A stretch of 40,258 nt of DNA from Streptococcus cristatus. GTDB taxonomy: Bacteria > Bacillota > Bacilli > Lactobacillales > Streptococcaceae. Every line of letters starts with the position of its first letter. Positions within the stretch are counted from its first letter, which is position 1. The stretch covers positions 39,071-79,328 of the forward strand of contig NZ_RJPS01000007.1 in NCBI RefSeq assembly GCF_003943505.1, written 5' to 3'. The notes beneath the pieces were generated by a model. It did no database searches. It had not been told where the DNA came from and worked only from the letters and a program-made list of their open reading frames with translations. Positions 1 through 8,482 of the stretch are shown here, one piece after another. Both the position numbers and the translations under genes were made by a program.

Positions 1-941
1 TCGTGACCGATATTGGTTAGCCCCAGATTGATGAAAAGCAGTGGCCCTTTGGCCAGTCCTTGGCCTTGGATAATCGTCACTTCTGTCTGGTGGGCTAGGC
101 CATAATGAAGCGGAAGATAGCCTGCTGAAAAGCTTAGAGCAAAGACCGCCGCAGTCAAGAAAAATTTTTTCCAGTTTTGTCTCAAAAACAAAACTCCAAA
201 AACAGCAATCAGCAGAATCATCACTGTCGGACGAATCAAAAAAGCAAGACTGGTCAGAATCCCTAATAAAAGGCTTCTAGAAATGATTTGGCGACTATTC
301 CCCTTATTTTCCAGCAAGCTCAATGCTAGAAAAATCTGTAGACTAATCAAAGGCAAAGGAGGAATGTCCGTGTACATGGACATGTAGTAAGGCGAAAATC
401 CGACCAAGGCCACATAAAGGCTAAAAACTGCATCTGCTGTAGCCTGCGAAAAGTATCGCTGACAGCCTTTGTAGAGGATCCAAGTCGCAATATTGACGTA
501 AAAAAGATTGAGTCCCTGCATAATCCAGAGAGCTGCTTCACCAAAAAGGTTAAAGAAAAAACGCTCATAGAGAAAGAGGGGCAGATTATTGGGATTGCGC
601 GTCAGGTAGCTGGAAATAGAGGACTCCTTCAGGTACTTAAAAGCCCCTGTGAAAACCACCGCTGCATCCCGTCGAATCAAAAGCTCAGCCGATAGGAGCA
701 TGATGAGCTGAAAAAGGAGAGCTGCTAAAGCAATGGCAAGCTTGTGCCTCATCAAAAAATGATAAAACTTTTTAAGCTGAAACCGATAGCGATTCGCTAG
801 GATCGCCAAGACTCCAAACAAAATCAGAGCCAAGCTACTTAACTGTGACACATGAAAAATAGCTGTAAACAGCCAATGAAGACTCAATACCAGCATGATT
901 TTTTGCAGAATCAAAAAAGTGATATGATAAATCTTAGACAT
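1..941 (-). CDS. Membrane GT-C-type glycosyltransferase-like protein (3' end outside window)
   Basis: The reading frame stays open from an ATG at 941 to the window edge, giving about 313 residues of a longer protein. It is strongly hydrophobic, with many membrane helices (for example near residues 10-50, 68-90, 170-215, 225-250 and 260-280). A charged loop holds RRDAAVVFTGA and NPNNLPLFLYERFF, a layout like that of GT-C (PMT/ArnT-like) lipid-linked sugar transferases of Gram-positive bacteria. The substrate cannot be read from the sequence. The start has no Shine-Dalgarno sequence, and an extended -10 element ends six bases before the ATG. The family assignment is inference from topology and motif style. 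Confidence 0.6.
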   Translation of the reverse strand, partial: MSKIYHITFLILQKIMLVLSLHWLFTAIFHVSQLSSLALILFGVLAILANRYRFQLKKFYHFLMRHKLAIALAALLFQLIMLLSAELLIRRDAAVVFTGAFKYLKESSISSYLTRNPNNLPLFLYERFFFNLFGEAALWIMQGLNLFYVNIATWILYKGCQRYFSQATADAVFSLYVALVGFSPYYMSMYTDIPPLPLISLQIFLALSLLENKGNSRQIISRSLLLGILTSLAFLIRPTVMILLIAVFGVLFLRQNWKKFFLTAAVFALSFSAGYLPLHYGLAHQTEVTIIQGQGLAKGPLLFINLGLTNIGH

Positions 942-947
942 GGCTTT

Positions 948-953
948 ATTATA
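948..953 (-). promoter_or_regulatory. Extended -10 promoter of the GT-C gene, possibly giving a leaderless mRNA
   Basis: On the minus strand TGTTATAAT is a perfect extended -10 element whose hexamer lies at 953-948. Only six bases separate it from the ATG at 941, so transcription should begin at or next to the start codon. No good -35 is visible. Confidence 0.5.
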
Positions 954-1014
954 ACAAAATCAAGCACTTTTTGCTATTTTAAAAAGTGAGCAAAGTCCAC
1001 GTAAATCCTAAAAA

Positions 1015-1043
1015 GGAGACAGGAACATCCTTGTCCCGCCTCC
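1015..1043 (-). terminator. Rho-independent terminator after pyrE
   Basis: On the minus strand GGAGGCGGGA pairs with TCCTGTCTCC (10 pairs, some G-U) around an eight- or nine-base loop and is followed by TTTTTAGG. It lies directly downstream of the pyrE stop and should end the pyrF-pyrE transcript. Confidence 0.7.
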
Positions 1044-1053
1044 TCATACCTTC

Positions 1054-1683
1054 TTAATTTTGCCAGTTTTCTTGATCGTCTTTGAACTTCTTCAGCAAAG
1101 CCAATCCTTCTGCATTGATGTAGCCTTCTTGCTCAGCCAAGTGGATAAGCTCTGTGTAGTTAGACAAGGTCACCAATTTCACACCTGCATCCGCAAAGTT
1201 CTTATCCGCCTTGGGCAATTCGTAGGTGAAAATGGCTGCAGCACCAATCACATCTGCTCCTTCACGCTTGGCTGCCGCAATAGCATCCAAAACAGAGCCG
1301 CCAGTGGAAATCAAATCTTCAATCACAACCATCTTTTGACCAGGAGCCACTCGACCTTCAATCTGATTGCCCGCTCCGTGATCTTTTGGTTTGCTGCGGA
1401 TATAAGCAAAAGGCAGATTCATCTTGTCAGCAATGATAGCACCGTGAGGAATACCCGCCGTTGCCGTTCCCGCAATCACTTCCACATCCGGAAATTCCGC
1501 GCGAATTTTTTCTACAAAGCCATTTTCAATCAAGGTCCGAGTCTCTGGATAGGCCAAAGTTACTCGGTTATCTGTATAAATCGGTGATTTAATCCCAGAA
1601 GCCCAAGTAAAAGGCTCCTCTGGTTTCAAGTAAACCGCTTTGATTTTCAACAAGTCGCGTGCAATATCGTTGGCTAAAGTCAT
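1054..1683 (-). CDS. pyrE: Orotate phosphoribosyltransferase
   Basis: This cytoplasmic enzyme joins orotate to PRPP to give OMP, the fifth step of pyrimidine synthesis. The 209-residue length is usual for the family. The PRPP-binding signature lies at residues 118-130 ([13 protein letters not shown]), and the N-terminal [14 protein letters not shown] segment is typical of Gram-positive PyrE. The ATG at 1683 has an AAGGAGTG ribosome site. The gene follows pyrF after 47 bases without a promoter, so both are read from the PyrR-controlled leader at about 2585. A terminator follows at 1015-1043. Confidence 0.97.
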   Translation of the reverse strand: MTLANDIARDLLKIKAVYLKPEEPFTWASGIKSPIYTDNRVTLAYPETRTLIENGFVEKIRAEFPDVEVIAGTATAGIPHGAIIADKMNLPFAYIRSKPKDHGAGNQIEGRVAPGQKMVVIEDLISTGGSVLDAIAAAKREGADVIGAAAIFTYELPKADKNFADAGVKLVTLSNYTELIHLAEQEGYINAEGLALLKKFKDDQENWQN

Positions 1684-1730
1684 TTTTCACTCCTTATAAA
1701 TCTGTTATTCGTTTCATTTAAAATTCTTAC

Positions 1731-2423
1731 TTAGCTATTCCACTGTTTCTTAATTTCGTGATAAGCATCCCAAGGATTTTCAGCCTGAATAATCGGACGA
1801 CCAACCACAATATAATTACTGCCAATCTGGTGGGCTTCCTGTGGTGTCATGACCCGCTTTTGGTCACCGATTTCAGCACCTGCCGGTCGGATACCCGGCG
1901 TCACGCAAAGAAAATCGTCCGCCGTAGCTTCCTTGATCAGCTCAACTTCCAAGGCTGAACAAACAACCCCATCCAGCCCAGCTTCCTTGGCCTTGCGGGC
2001 ATAATTGACAACGGATTCTTGCACGGTTGTTTGGATATTTTGGCAGTCGCGCATGTCTTCTTCGCTAGTCGAAGTCAACTGGGTCACCGCTACTAGCTTA
2101 GCATTGTCGCCTAGAACTTTCTTGGCCTCTCGCATCATCTCAACACCACCAGCTGCATGAACTGTCACCATATCAATGCCAAATGTTCCCAATACAGACA
2201 TAGCTGAACGCACGGTATTAGGGATGTCGTGCAATTTTAAATCAAGGAAAATACTATGTCCCAAGCCTTTCAGATAATGCACAATTTCTGGACCGATGGC
2301 ATAAAAGAATTCCATGCCGATTTTGACGTACAGCTTTTCATCTTCAGGGAAATGCTCCAGAAAGTTTTTGACATCATCAAAAGATGGAAAGTCTAGGGCG
2401 ATAATAGGACGTTCTTCACGCAT
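1731..2423 (-). CDS. pyrF: Orotidine 5'-phosphate decarboxylase
   Basis: PyrF decarboxylates OMP to UMP, the last step of the de novo pathway. The 230-residue protein has the family signature [10 protein letters not shown] at residues 61-70, with the catalytic Asp-x-Lys-x-x-x-Asp pattern. It also has the C-terminal phosphate-gripper region near VTPGIRPAG and the NYIVVGRPI segment. The ATG at 2423 is preceded by AAGGAGAAG. It is the first gene after the second PyrR attenuator and is followed by pyrE, so the last two pathway enzymes form their own unit, separate from pyrK-pyrD. Confidence 0.97.
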   Translation of the reverse strand: MREERPIIALDFPSFDDVKNFLEHFPEDEKLYVKIGMEFFYAIGPEIVHYLKGLGHSIFLDLKLHDIPNTVRSAMSVLGTFGIDMVTVHAAGGVEMMREAKKVLGDNAKLVAVTQLTSTSEEDMRDCQNIQTTVQESVVNYARKAKEAGLDGVVCSALEVELIKEATADDFLCVTPGIRPAGAEIGDQKRVMTPQEAHQIGSNYIVVGRPIIQAENPWDAYHEIKKQWNS

Positions 2424-2478
2424 GCAGTTCTTCTCCTTGCTTTTTACTTACTATAAAGATGATTACAATCATAGAAAA

Positions 2479-2562
2479 AACCTTGCCCGAGAGCAAGGTT
2501 ACACGAAAATGTGGCAGAATCTGCCATTTTAAACGTATGCGCCTTAGAGCCTCTCTGGACTT
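2479..2562 (-). promoter_or_regulatory. PyrR-type attenuator in the pyrF-pyrE leader
   Basis: On the minus strand AAGTCCAGAGAGGCT (2562-2548) is the conserved PyrR-binding loop sequence of pyr mRNA leaders. It is followed by a terminator hairpin, AACCTTGC pairing with GCAAGGTT (2500-2493 and 2486-2479), then TTTTTTCT. Known mechanism in Firmicutes: PyrR with UMP stabilises the anti-antiterminator so the terminator forms and transcription stops before pyrF. Confidence 0.9.
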
Positions 2563-2584
2563 CTTTAAAGGTTTTATCTTAAAC

Positions 2585-2613
2585 ATTCTATAATTTACTG
2601 GGAAGTTTGTCAA
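2585..2613 (-). promoter_or_regulatory. Promoter of pyrF-pyrE
   Basis: On the minus strand TTGACA (2613-2608), a 17-base spacer and TAGAAT (2590-2585) form a near-consensus sigma-A promoter between pyrD and the PyrR leader. pyrF-pyrE can therefore be transcribed independently of pyrK-pyrD. Confidence 0.85.
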
Positions 2614-2626
2614 GAGAAAATCGAGC

Positions 2627-3577
<951 letters not shown>

Positions 3578-4384
3578 CTAAAGCACGATGCTTCCAGTCT
3601 CAAAAACTGGTCCGTCTTCGCAGACCCGCTTATTAACCGCTTCATCCTGACCTGCTACATGAACGACGCAGGCATAGCAGGCGCCCATGCCACAAGCCAT
3701 CCGAGACTCCATTGATAGATAGGCATGGGGATGATCTTGAAATTTCCGATCCACATACTGGAGCATACCGGGCGCTCCACAAGAATATACCGCAGCAAAC
3801 TCATCTGTCAACTCGTCGACAATGGTTGATACATAACCCTTTTGACCATAAGTTCCATCATCTGTAGTGATAAACAACTGACTGCACTCACGAAATTCTT
3901 CTTCCAAAATAACCGCAGATTGATTGGCAAAGCCTAACACCGCTGTAACCTGGGCACCCTTAGCATGCAGTTCTTTGGCCGTTTGCAAGAGAGGAGGCAC
4001 ACCGATACCACCTCCGATAATCAAGACCTTGTCGCTCTTTTCTACCGGAGACAAATCAAAGCCATTGCCCTGAGGACCCATGACATCGAGGTAACTACCA
4101 ACAGGAAGCTGAGAGAAGATTGCTGTCCCGCCACCTTCGACCCGATAGATAATCCGGCAGATTTGCTGCTCTCGATCAATCTCCGATATGGAAATCGGCC
4201 GCCGCAGCAGCTTGCTATCATCTGGCACTCGGATATGCAGGAATTGCCCGACCTGCATCTGGCTCACCATCTGGCCTTTCAGGCGCATTGAAAAAATCTG
4301 AGGCGCAATTTCTACTTGCTCCAGCAGCTCCATCTGCTCCAGCATAATCTTGCCAAATCTCTTTTTACAACTGTCACTAACCAT
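3578..4384 (-). CDS. pyrK: Dihydroorotate dehydrogenase B, electron-transfer subunit
   Basis: PyrK passes electrons from the PyrD FMN to NAD through FAD and a [2Fe-2S] cluster. The FAD site (LLRRPISIS), the nucleotide site (GGGIGVPPL) and the cluster cysteines in MACGMGACYACVVH plus a later Cys in VCEDGPVF are all present. I place the start at 4384 (MVSDSCKK), just after the attenuator, with GAGG upstream; an ATG at 4345 (MLEQMELL) aligns better with the N-terminus of known PyrK and is also possible. A longer frame to 4435 would read through the terminator stem and is not credible. It is the first gene of the pyrK-pyrD unit. Confidence 0.94.
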   Translation of the reverse strand: MVSDSCKKRFGKIMLEQMELLEQVEIAPQIFSMRLKGQMVSQMQVGQFLHIRVPDDSKLLRRPISISEIDREQQICRIIYRVEGGGTAIFSQLPVGSYLDVMGPQGNGFDLSPVEKSDKVLIIGGGIGVPPLLQTAKELHAKGAQVTAVLGFANQSAVILEEEFRECSQLFITTDDGTYGQKGYVSTIVDELTDEFAAVYSCGAPGMLQYVDRKFQDHPHAYLSMESRMACGMGACYACVVHVAGQDEAVNKRVCEDGPVFETGSIVL

Positions 4385-4404
4385 GACAACCTCACTTTCT
4401 ACAA

Positions 4405-4496
4405 GAAAAAACCTCGCCGCAGCAAGGTTTCGCAAAAAACAAGGCAGTCAAATTGCCCTTATACCGTTTTTCCTACCTTGCAGCCTCACTGGACTT
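4405..4496 (-). promoter_or_regulatory. PyrR-type attenuator in the pyrK-pyrD leader
   Basis: The minus strand carries AAGTCCAGTGAGGCT (4496-4482), a PyrR-binding loop. It is followed by a terminator in which AACCTTGC pairs with GCGAGGTT (one G-U pair, about 4429-4410), then TTTTTTCT. The arrangement matches the pyrF leader, so both units should respond to PyrR and UMP. Confidence 0.9.
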
Positions 4497-4518
4497 GATT
4501 AAAGGTTAAATTGTAAAC

Positions 4519-4547
4519 ATTATATCGTTAGCAATAAGGATTGTCAA
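4519..4547 (-). promoter_or_regulatory. Consensus promoter of pyrK-pyrD
   Basis: Minus strand TTGACA (4547-4542), a 17-base spacer and TATAAT (4524-4519): a perfect sigma-A promoter directly upstream of the PyrR leader. High initiation with attenuation as the main control is the expected logic. Confidence 0.92.
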
Positions 4548-4556
4548 GACAGAAAA

Positions 4557-4582
4557 AACATTAGAACTTTCAAATGTTCTCT
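4557..4582 (-). terminator. Terminator after the three-gene FxWT cluster
   Basis: On the minus strand AACATT pairs with AATGTT around a ten-base loop and runs into TTTTTTC. It lies between the stop at 4597 and the pyrK promoter and would insulate the pyr genes from the upstream cluster. Confidence 0.6.
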
Positions 4583-4596
4583 CAGGAATTACAGTC

Positions 4597-5565
4597 TTAC
4601 CAGCTCTTATCAAATTCACTATTTGCATTTGCCAGATAAAAACGGCCATCTTCCTGCCTCTTGAAAGTCAAGGTTACTGAATCATATTTTCGTTCTATAT
4701 TTCGAAAGTTTCTATAATTGGCCTGTAGTGATAAGGGGCTATTGCTCATGCCACTTCCATAAATATTAAGTTCTGAAGGAAGTCCAAAACGCTCAACAAC
4801 CTCTTGGTAAGTCATCCCGCCTTTGCCATGCTGGCTATCACCTATTTTTAATGTATCCATATCTTCTGGCTTCCACTTAAAGACAAATTCGTCTTTCGTC
4901 GCTGAAGGATAGCTACTGTCATCTAAATATACTGCACTTTTACTTATCAAATAATAGTTCTTCCCATTCGAATCAGGGTCATAAAAAACCAAACTGATTT
5001 CCTGAGGATGTCCCGATGAGCCATATCTCGGAACATCTATAATTCTTGTCTTATAAGTTAGTGTCAATCCTTTTGTACCAAAACTCACATCTGAAGCCTT
5101 ACCGTATTTCGCAATGACTTCTTCTAAAGTTGGATGATTGCCCCATCCTCCCTTAACTCGCTTTAGCTCTACAAAATTGTCTAACGTCCAATTAAAAGCA
5201 AACTTCTCTTCATCTTCCTCAACAATTTTCTTTTTCAGTTCCTTTTGTTCTTGGGTCAATTTTGATTCATCATCATTTTGCTGACTAGCCGAGCTGTCTC
5301 CACTAACTGACGAGGATTTATCGTCATATTTGTACTTCAGTTCGGCTTTATTAGGAACCTGTTGCGATAAGTAATAGAAGCCAAAGAACAAAGCAAAAGA
5401 GATTGCCAAACAAAGAAGGGTAAAAGCCAAGCTAATTCTTTTTTTCTCCTCCTTCATCGTCATCATTCTGAGCTCTTCTCGTTTTAGCTTTTGTTGACGA
5501 TAAAGGTCTCTTTTGATCTCTCTAAACGAATGAAGATCACGTTTTTTCTTGCTACTTCTCCTCAT
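4597..5565 (-). CDS. Membrane-anchored protein with two FxWT domains (unknown function)
   Basis: The 322-residue protein has a very basic cytoplasmic N-terminus (residues 1-42), one membrane helix (about 43-66), an acidic Ser/Gln/Asp-rich linker (about 75-118) and two copies of a roughly 95-residue outer domain. Copy 1 begins at FNWTLDNF (about 122), copy 2 at FKWKPEDM (about 226). Each copy has an aromatic-x-W-T/K start, a Leu, a Gly-rich turn, then Y/L-x-E-V and FG-x-P, ending in a VTLTF strand. The pattern resembles BLIP-like or SmpA/OmlA-type modules; that is inference. Start ATG has GAGGAGG. It is the last gene of a tandem trio of paralogues. Confidence 0.82.
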   Translation of the reverse strand: MRRSSKKKRDLHSFREIKRDLYRQQKLKREELRMMTMKEEKKRISLAFTLLCLAISFALFFGFYYLSQQVPNKAELKYKYDDKSSSVSGDSSASQQNDDESKLTQEQKELKKKIVEEDEEKFAFNWTLDNFVELKRVKGGWGNHPTLEEVIAKYGKASDVSFGTKGLTLTYKTRIIDVPRYGSSGHPQEISLVFYDPDSNGKNYYLISKSAVYLDDSSYPSATKDEFVFKWKPEDMDTLKIGDSQHGKGGMTYQEVVERFGLPSELNIYGSGMSNSPLSLQANYRNFRNIERKYDSVTLTFKRQEDGRFYLANANSEFDKSW

Positions 5566-5592
5566 TTTCCTCCTCTTTCTTATCGATTTAGT

Positions 5593-6438
5593 TTACTCAC
5601 TTTCTTTAGACACCAAACGCCATCTACCATCTCCTTGCTTGTAGAATTCTAAATGAACTCTTTTCAATTGTTCTGGATTTTGCCAAGAATGTGGATTAAC
5701 ATAATCAACCCGCATCTTCAGTTGATTGTCGTCTCCAGAAATCGTCTGATGTAGAGGTAAGCCGACTTTTAAAACAATCTCATCATATGGTGTACCTTTA
5801 GCTGTTCCTTCTCTAGCACCAATAACAAGACTATCGATGTATGCCTGCGTCCATAAAAAGGATCTTTTAGGATTGTTATCCACCTGAATTTTATCACTTG
5901 AAAGGCTAAAATGGTATTTTGAAATGAGCTTATAGACACCATCAAATTCAGCAAAGGTTAAAGATACATAGCCCATACTACCATTTTTCGATTCCCAGAT
6001 AAGGCGAATATGTTTTTGAACTTCGTGATTTGGCAAAAAATCAATCCAAGCCCCACCTTGAACTGGTTTTCCAAATTCCTTTAAAACATCTTCCAAGACG
6101 GCTCCGCCCGTGTATTTGTTCATGGGAAGTGCGACTGCCTTTTCAACTGTCCAAAGAAAGGGACCGCTTTTTTCTGGCGAAACAATAAGACTTTTAGCGA
6201 ATTGTTCTGCTTCAGCTTTCTCATCTTCCAAACTATTTGATGATGAACTAAGCTGGCTAGACGAAATTGGCGCCTGCTTAGTTTTGCTTTTTTCTGACAG
6301 AGAAAGTGTCAAAAAAACTGTTCCAATGATAGAAAATACAACAATAGCCACTACCATGAATGGTAAAAACTTGGACTTATAGGTTTGCTTTTCTAACTCA
6401 AAAGCAATATCTTCAAACGAATCTTCTTGTCTCTTCAT
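5593..6438 (-). CDS. Membrane-anchored protein with two FxWT domains (paralogue)
   Basis: The 281-residue paralogue of its neighbours has a short cytoplasmic N-terminus, a membrane helix (about residues 25-48), a Ser-rich linker (about 55-75) and two copies of the same domain. They begin at GPFLWTVEK (about 92) and RSFLWTQAY (about 192), each with a GxP turn (EFGKP, KVGLP) and a late LTF or LEF strand. The function is unknown. Start ATG at 6438 has AAGGAGTCG, and its own promoter lies at 6466-6494. The downstream paralogue follows after 27 bases, so the two are probably co-transcribed. Confidence 0.82.
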   Translation of the reverse strand: MKRQEDSFEDIAFELEKQTYKSKFLPFMVVAIVVFSIIGTVFLTLSLSEKSKTKQAPISSSQLSSSSNSLEDEKAEAEQFAKSLIVSPEKSGPFLWTVEKAVALPMNKYTGGAVLEDVLKEFGKPVQGGAWIDFLPNHEVQKHIRLIWESKNGSMGYVSLTFAEFDGVYKLISKYHFSLSSDKIQVDNNPKRSFLWTQAYIDSLVIGAREGTAKGTPYDEIVLKVGLPLHQTISGDDNQLKMRVDYVNPHSWQNPEQLKRVHLEFYKQGDGRWRLVSKESE

Positions 6439-6455
6439 AACGACTCCTTATCAGT

Positions 6456-6638
6456 CTAAAAATTCATCATATCACGAATAGATTGAAATTGCAAAATATG
6501 CTTGAGCCTGTTTGTATATACTTGAGAAAGTGCCAGACTCTCTGCCATCCACAATATCCTGTCTGCTTGCTTTGGATGCCTAAGGAGAACATCAATCTCC
6601 CTATCTTTCTCTTCTATCGATATGACTAGTAACTGTCG
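6456..6638 (-). other. Open stretch without a start codon, possible gene remnant
   Basis: Between two FxWT genes, one minus-strand frame stays open for about 60 codons after a TGA and ends at TAG 6456. It reads like ordinary protein (for example REIDVLLRHPKQADRILW), but has no ATG until near residue 33 and no ribosome site. It overlaps the end of the 6601-7416 gene in another frame. It may be a decayed C-terminus or chance; an open run of this length is not rare. Confidence 0.25.
6466..6494 (-). promoter_or_regulatory. Promoter of the 5593-6438 gene
   Basis: Minus strand TTGCAA (6494-6489), a 17-base spacer and an extended -10 TGATATGAT (hexamer 6471-6466). It lies 28 bases upstream of the start codon, so the second and third FxWT genes can be expressed apart from the first. 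Confidence 0.65.
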
Positions 6639-7416
6639 TCAACCGAAAGACGCCATCTTCTTGACGGTGTAAGATTAAATGAACCCATTCGTTATCATAT
6701 CTTTCATCTGATGTTAAGTATTGGAGGTCCAAGCCAATATGCTGACTATCTGCCGCGTCCAAGTGAGAAATAAAAACTGCTGATCCTCTAGGTAGGCCAA
6801 ATATTTGGATGATTTCTTCGTAGGACATACCAGGATTGCCTGTGCTCTCGTCACCAACTTGTAAACCTGCAATTTCATCCTTTGTCCAGAGATGGGGACT
6901 ATCTCCCTGAGCCAAACTTGGATAAGCCTCATCGAGAATGTTCGCTCTCTTCCCAATGAGATGATAGCCTGCTCCATCTTTTTCAAATGTCAACCTTAAA
7001 CTACTATGATGGCCTTGAGTAATCTCACTTGTATAGTTTAATTCAATATTCCCATTACTCTCAGTATAAAAAAAGCTTGAAGCCTTGCCATGCTTTTCAA
7101 GGACTTGGTCCAGAGAAGCTCCGTTTTGACCAGTAGCGGTATCCTTTATATGCAGATTGATGATTTCCTCAGTTGTCCATGTAAAACGATGGTTTCCCCT
7201 CTCTAAAACTTTCTCTTCTAGCTCAAGCTCCTCTGATGACTTTTTATAAACAGAAGAGGACGTACTCTTTCGCTCCAAATCCTTATAAACAGCGTGAGCT
7301 CCCCACATAATCATTCGTTTCTCAAGTGCAAGCATGATACAAACTGTCATAAATACTATAAAAATAGTAATGGGTAGTCCTACCGAACGACTTTTATAGT
7401 CATCATTTTTGGCCAT
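6601..7416 (-). CDS. Membrane-anchored protein with two FxWT domains (paralogue)
   Basis: The first gene of the trio encodes 271 residues: a membrane helix at about 14-31, a short linker and two domain copies beginning at HRFTWTTEE (about 76) and SPHLWTKDE (about 174). Both copies keep the GASL/GMSYEE-type turn, the HGKAS/FGLPR loop, and LRLTF or VHLILH strands. Compared with its neighbours it lacks the long acidic linker. Start ATG at 7416 has AAGGAGGGC. It is divergent from the LysR gene at 7527 across 110 bases, an arrangement that would allow the regulator to act on the cluster; no direct evidence of this is visible. Confidence 0.82.
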   Translation of the reverse strand: MAKNDDYKSRSVGLPITIFIVFMTVCIMLALEKRMIMWGAHAVYKDLERKSTSSSVYKKSSEELELEEKVLERGNHRFTWTTEEIINLHIKDTATGQNGASLDQVLEKHGKASSFFYTESNGNIELNYTSEITQGHHSSLRLTFEKDGAGYHLIGKRANILDEAYPSLAQGDSPHLWTKDEIAGLQVGDESTGNPGMSYEEIIQIFGLPRGSAVFISHLDAADSQHIGLDLQYLTSDERYDNEWVHLILHRQEDGVFRLTTVTSHIDRRER

Positions 7417-7514
7417 ATTGCCCTCCTTATTTCCTTCATTTTAGCATAGGAAACTTTAGCAAGCAAACATTTTCTAAACTTCTGATTTATCAGGAAAAAA
7501 TCCCCAGTTTGTGA

Positions 7515-7520
7515 TAAAAT
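7515..7520 (+). promoter_or_regulatory. Extended -10 of the LysR gene, possibly leaderless
   Basis: TGATAAAAT is an extended -10 whose hexamer ends six bases before the ATG at 7527. No Shine-Dalgarno sequence lies between them, so the transcript may start at the AUG. Confidence 0.45.
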
Positions 7521-7526
7521 AGACCT

Positions 7527-8435
7527 ATGAGAATTCAACAATTACACTACATTATCAAAATCGTCGAAACAGGTAGCATGAACGAAGCTGCCAAGCAACT
7601 TTTTATCACCCAGCCTAGCTTGTCCAACGCTGTGCGGGATTTGGAAAATGAAATGGGCATCGATATTTTCATTCGTAATCCCAAAGGAATAACCTTGACC
7701 AAGGACGGCATGGAGTTCCTTTCCTATGCCCGCCAAGTGGTGGAGCAGACTCAGCTTCTAGAAGAGCGATACAAAAATCCTGTCGCTCACCGCGAGCTTT
7801 TCAGCGTCTCTGCCCAGCACTATGCCTTTGTAGTCAATGCCTTTGTCTCCCTTCTTAAAAAAAGCGACATGGAAAAATACGAGCTCTTCCTGCGAGAGAC
7901 TCGGACTTGGGAAATCATCGACGATGTGAAAAACTTCCGTAGCGAGATCGGTGTCCTCTTCCTCAATAGCTATAATCGTGATGTCCTCTCCAAAATGCTG
8001 GACGACAGCCATCTAATAGCGACTCGCCTATTCATCGCACAGCCCCATATCTTTGTCAGCAAGTCCAACCCCCTGGCCAAGAAAAAGCTGGTGCAACTGT
8101 CGGACCTGGAGGATTTCCCTTATCTCAGCTATGACCAAGGTACGCATAACTCCTTTTACTTTTCTGAGGAAATTCTCTCTCAGGAGTACCATAAAAAGTC
8201 TATAGTGGTCAGCGACCGCGCAACCCTCTTTAACCTCTTGATTGGTCTGGATGGCTACACCATCGCCACCGGTATTCTCAACAGCAACCTCAACGGTGAC
8301 AATATCGTCTCTATCCCACTAGACATCGATGATCCGATCGAGCTGGTCTATATCCAGCACGAAAAAGCCAGCCTGTCCAAGATGGGCGAACGCTTTATCG
8401 AGTATCTGATTGAGGAAGTACAGTTTGATAAGTAA
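7527..8435 (+). CDS. LysR-family transcriptional regulator (CpsY/MetR-like group)
   Basis: The 302-residue protein has an N-terminal winged helix-turn-helix (residues 1-60, with SMNEAAKQLFITQPSLSNAV) and a LysR substrate-binding domain from about residue 90. The N-terminus closely resembles streptococcal CpsY/MtaR regulators, which control methionine uptake and cell-surface traits; the exact orthology is inference. The gene stands alone, divergent from the FxWT cluster and convergent with the sirtuin gene, sharing a terminator with it. Its start lacks a ribosome site, and a -10 element lies six bases upstream. Confidence 0.88.
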   Translation: MRIQQLHYIIKIVETGSMNEAAKQLFITQPSLSNAVRDLENEMGIDIFIRNPKGITLTKDGMEFLSYARQVVEQTQLLEERYKNPVAHRELFSVSAQHYAFVVNAFVSLLKKSDMEKYELFLRETRTWEIIDDVKNFRSEIGVLFLNSYNRDVLSKMLDDSHLIATRLFIAQPHIFVSKSNPLAKKKLVQLSDLEDFPYLSYDQGTHNSFYFSEEILSQEYHKKSIVVSDRATLFNLLIGLDGYTIATGILNSNLNGDNIVSIPLDIDDPIELVYIQHEKASLSKMGERFIEYLIEEVQFDK

Positions 8436-8440
8436 AGCAA

Positions 8441-8479
8441 AACACCTGAAACAAGCATCCAATGCTCACATCAGGTGTT
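8441..8479. terminator. Bidirectional terminator between the LysR and sirtuin genes
   Basis: AACACCTGA pairs with TCAGGTGTT, with a second nested stem AGCAT/ATGCT inside. T-rich tracts follow on the plus strand (CTTTTATT) and partly on the minus strand (GCTTTACTT). It serves two convergent genes. Confidence 0.75.
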
Positions 8480-8482
8480 CTT

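Noticed and set aside
1060..1587. Long plus-strand frame of 175 codons
   Set aside because: It is the reverse shadow of pyrE, which has full motif support.
2416..2613. 65-codon minus-strand frame between pyrD and pyrF
   Set aside because: It covers the promoter spacer, PyrR loop and terminator; its codons are explained by the regulatory RNA.
3578..4435. pyrK start at 4435
   Set aside because: The extra N-terminus is translated terminator stem, and the start would be inside the attenuator.
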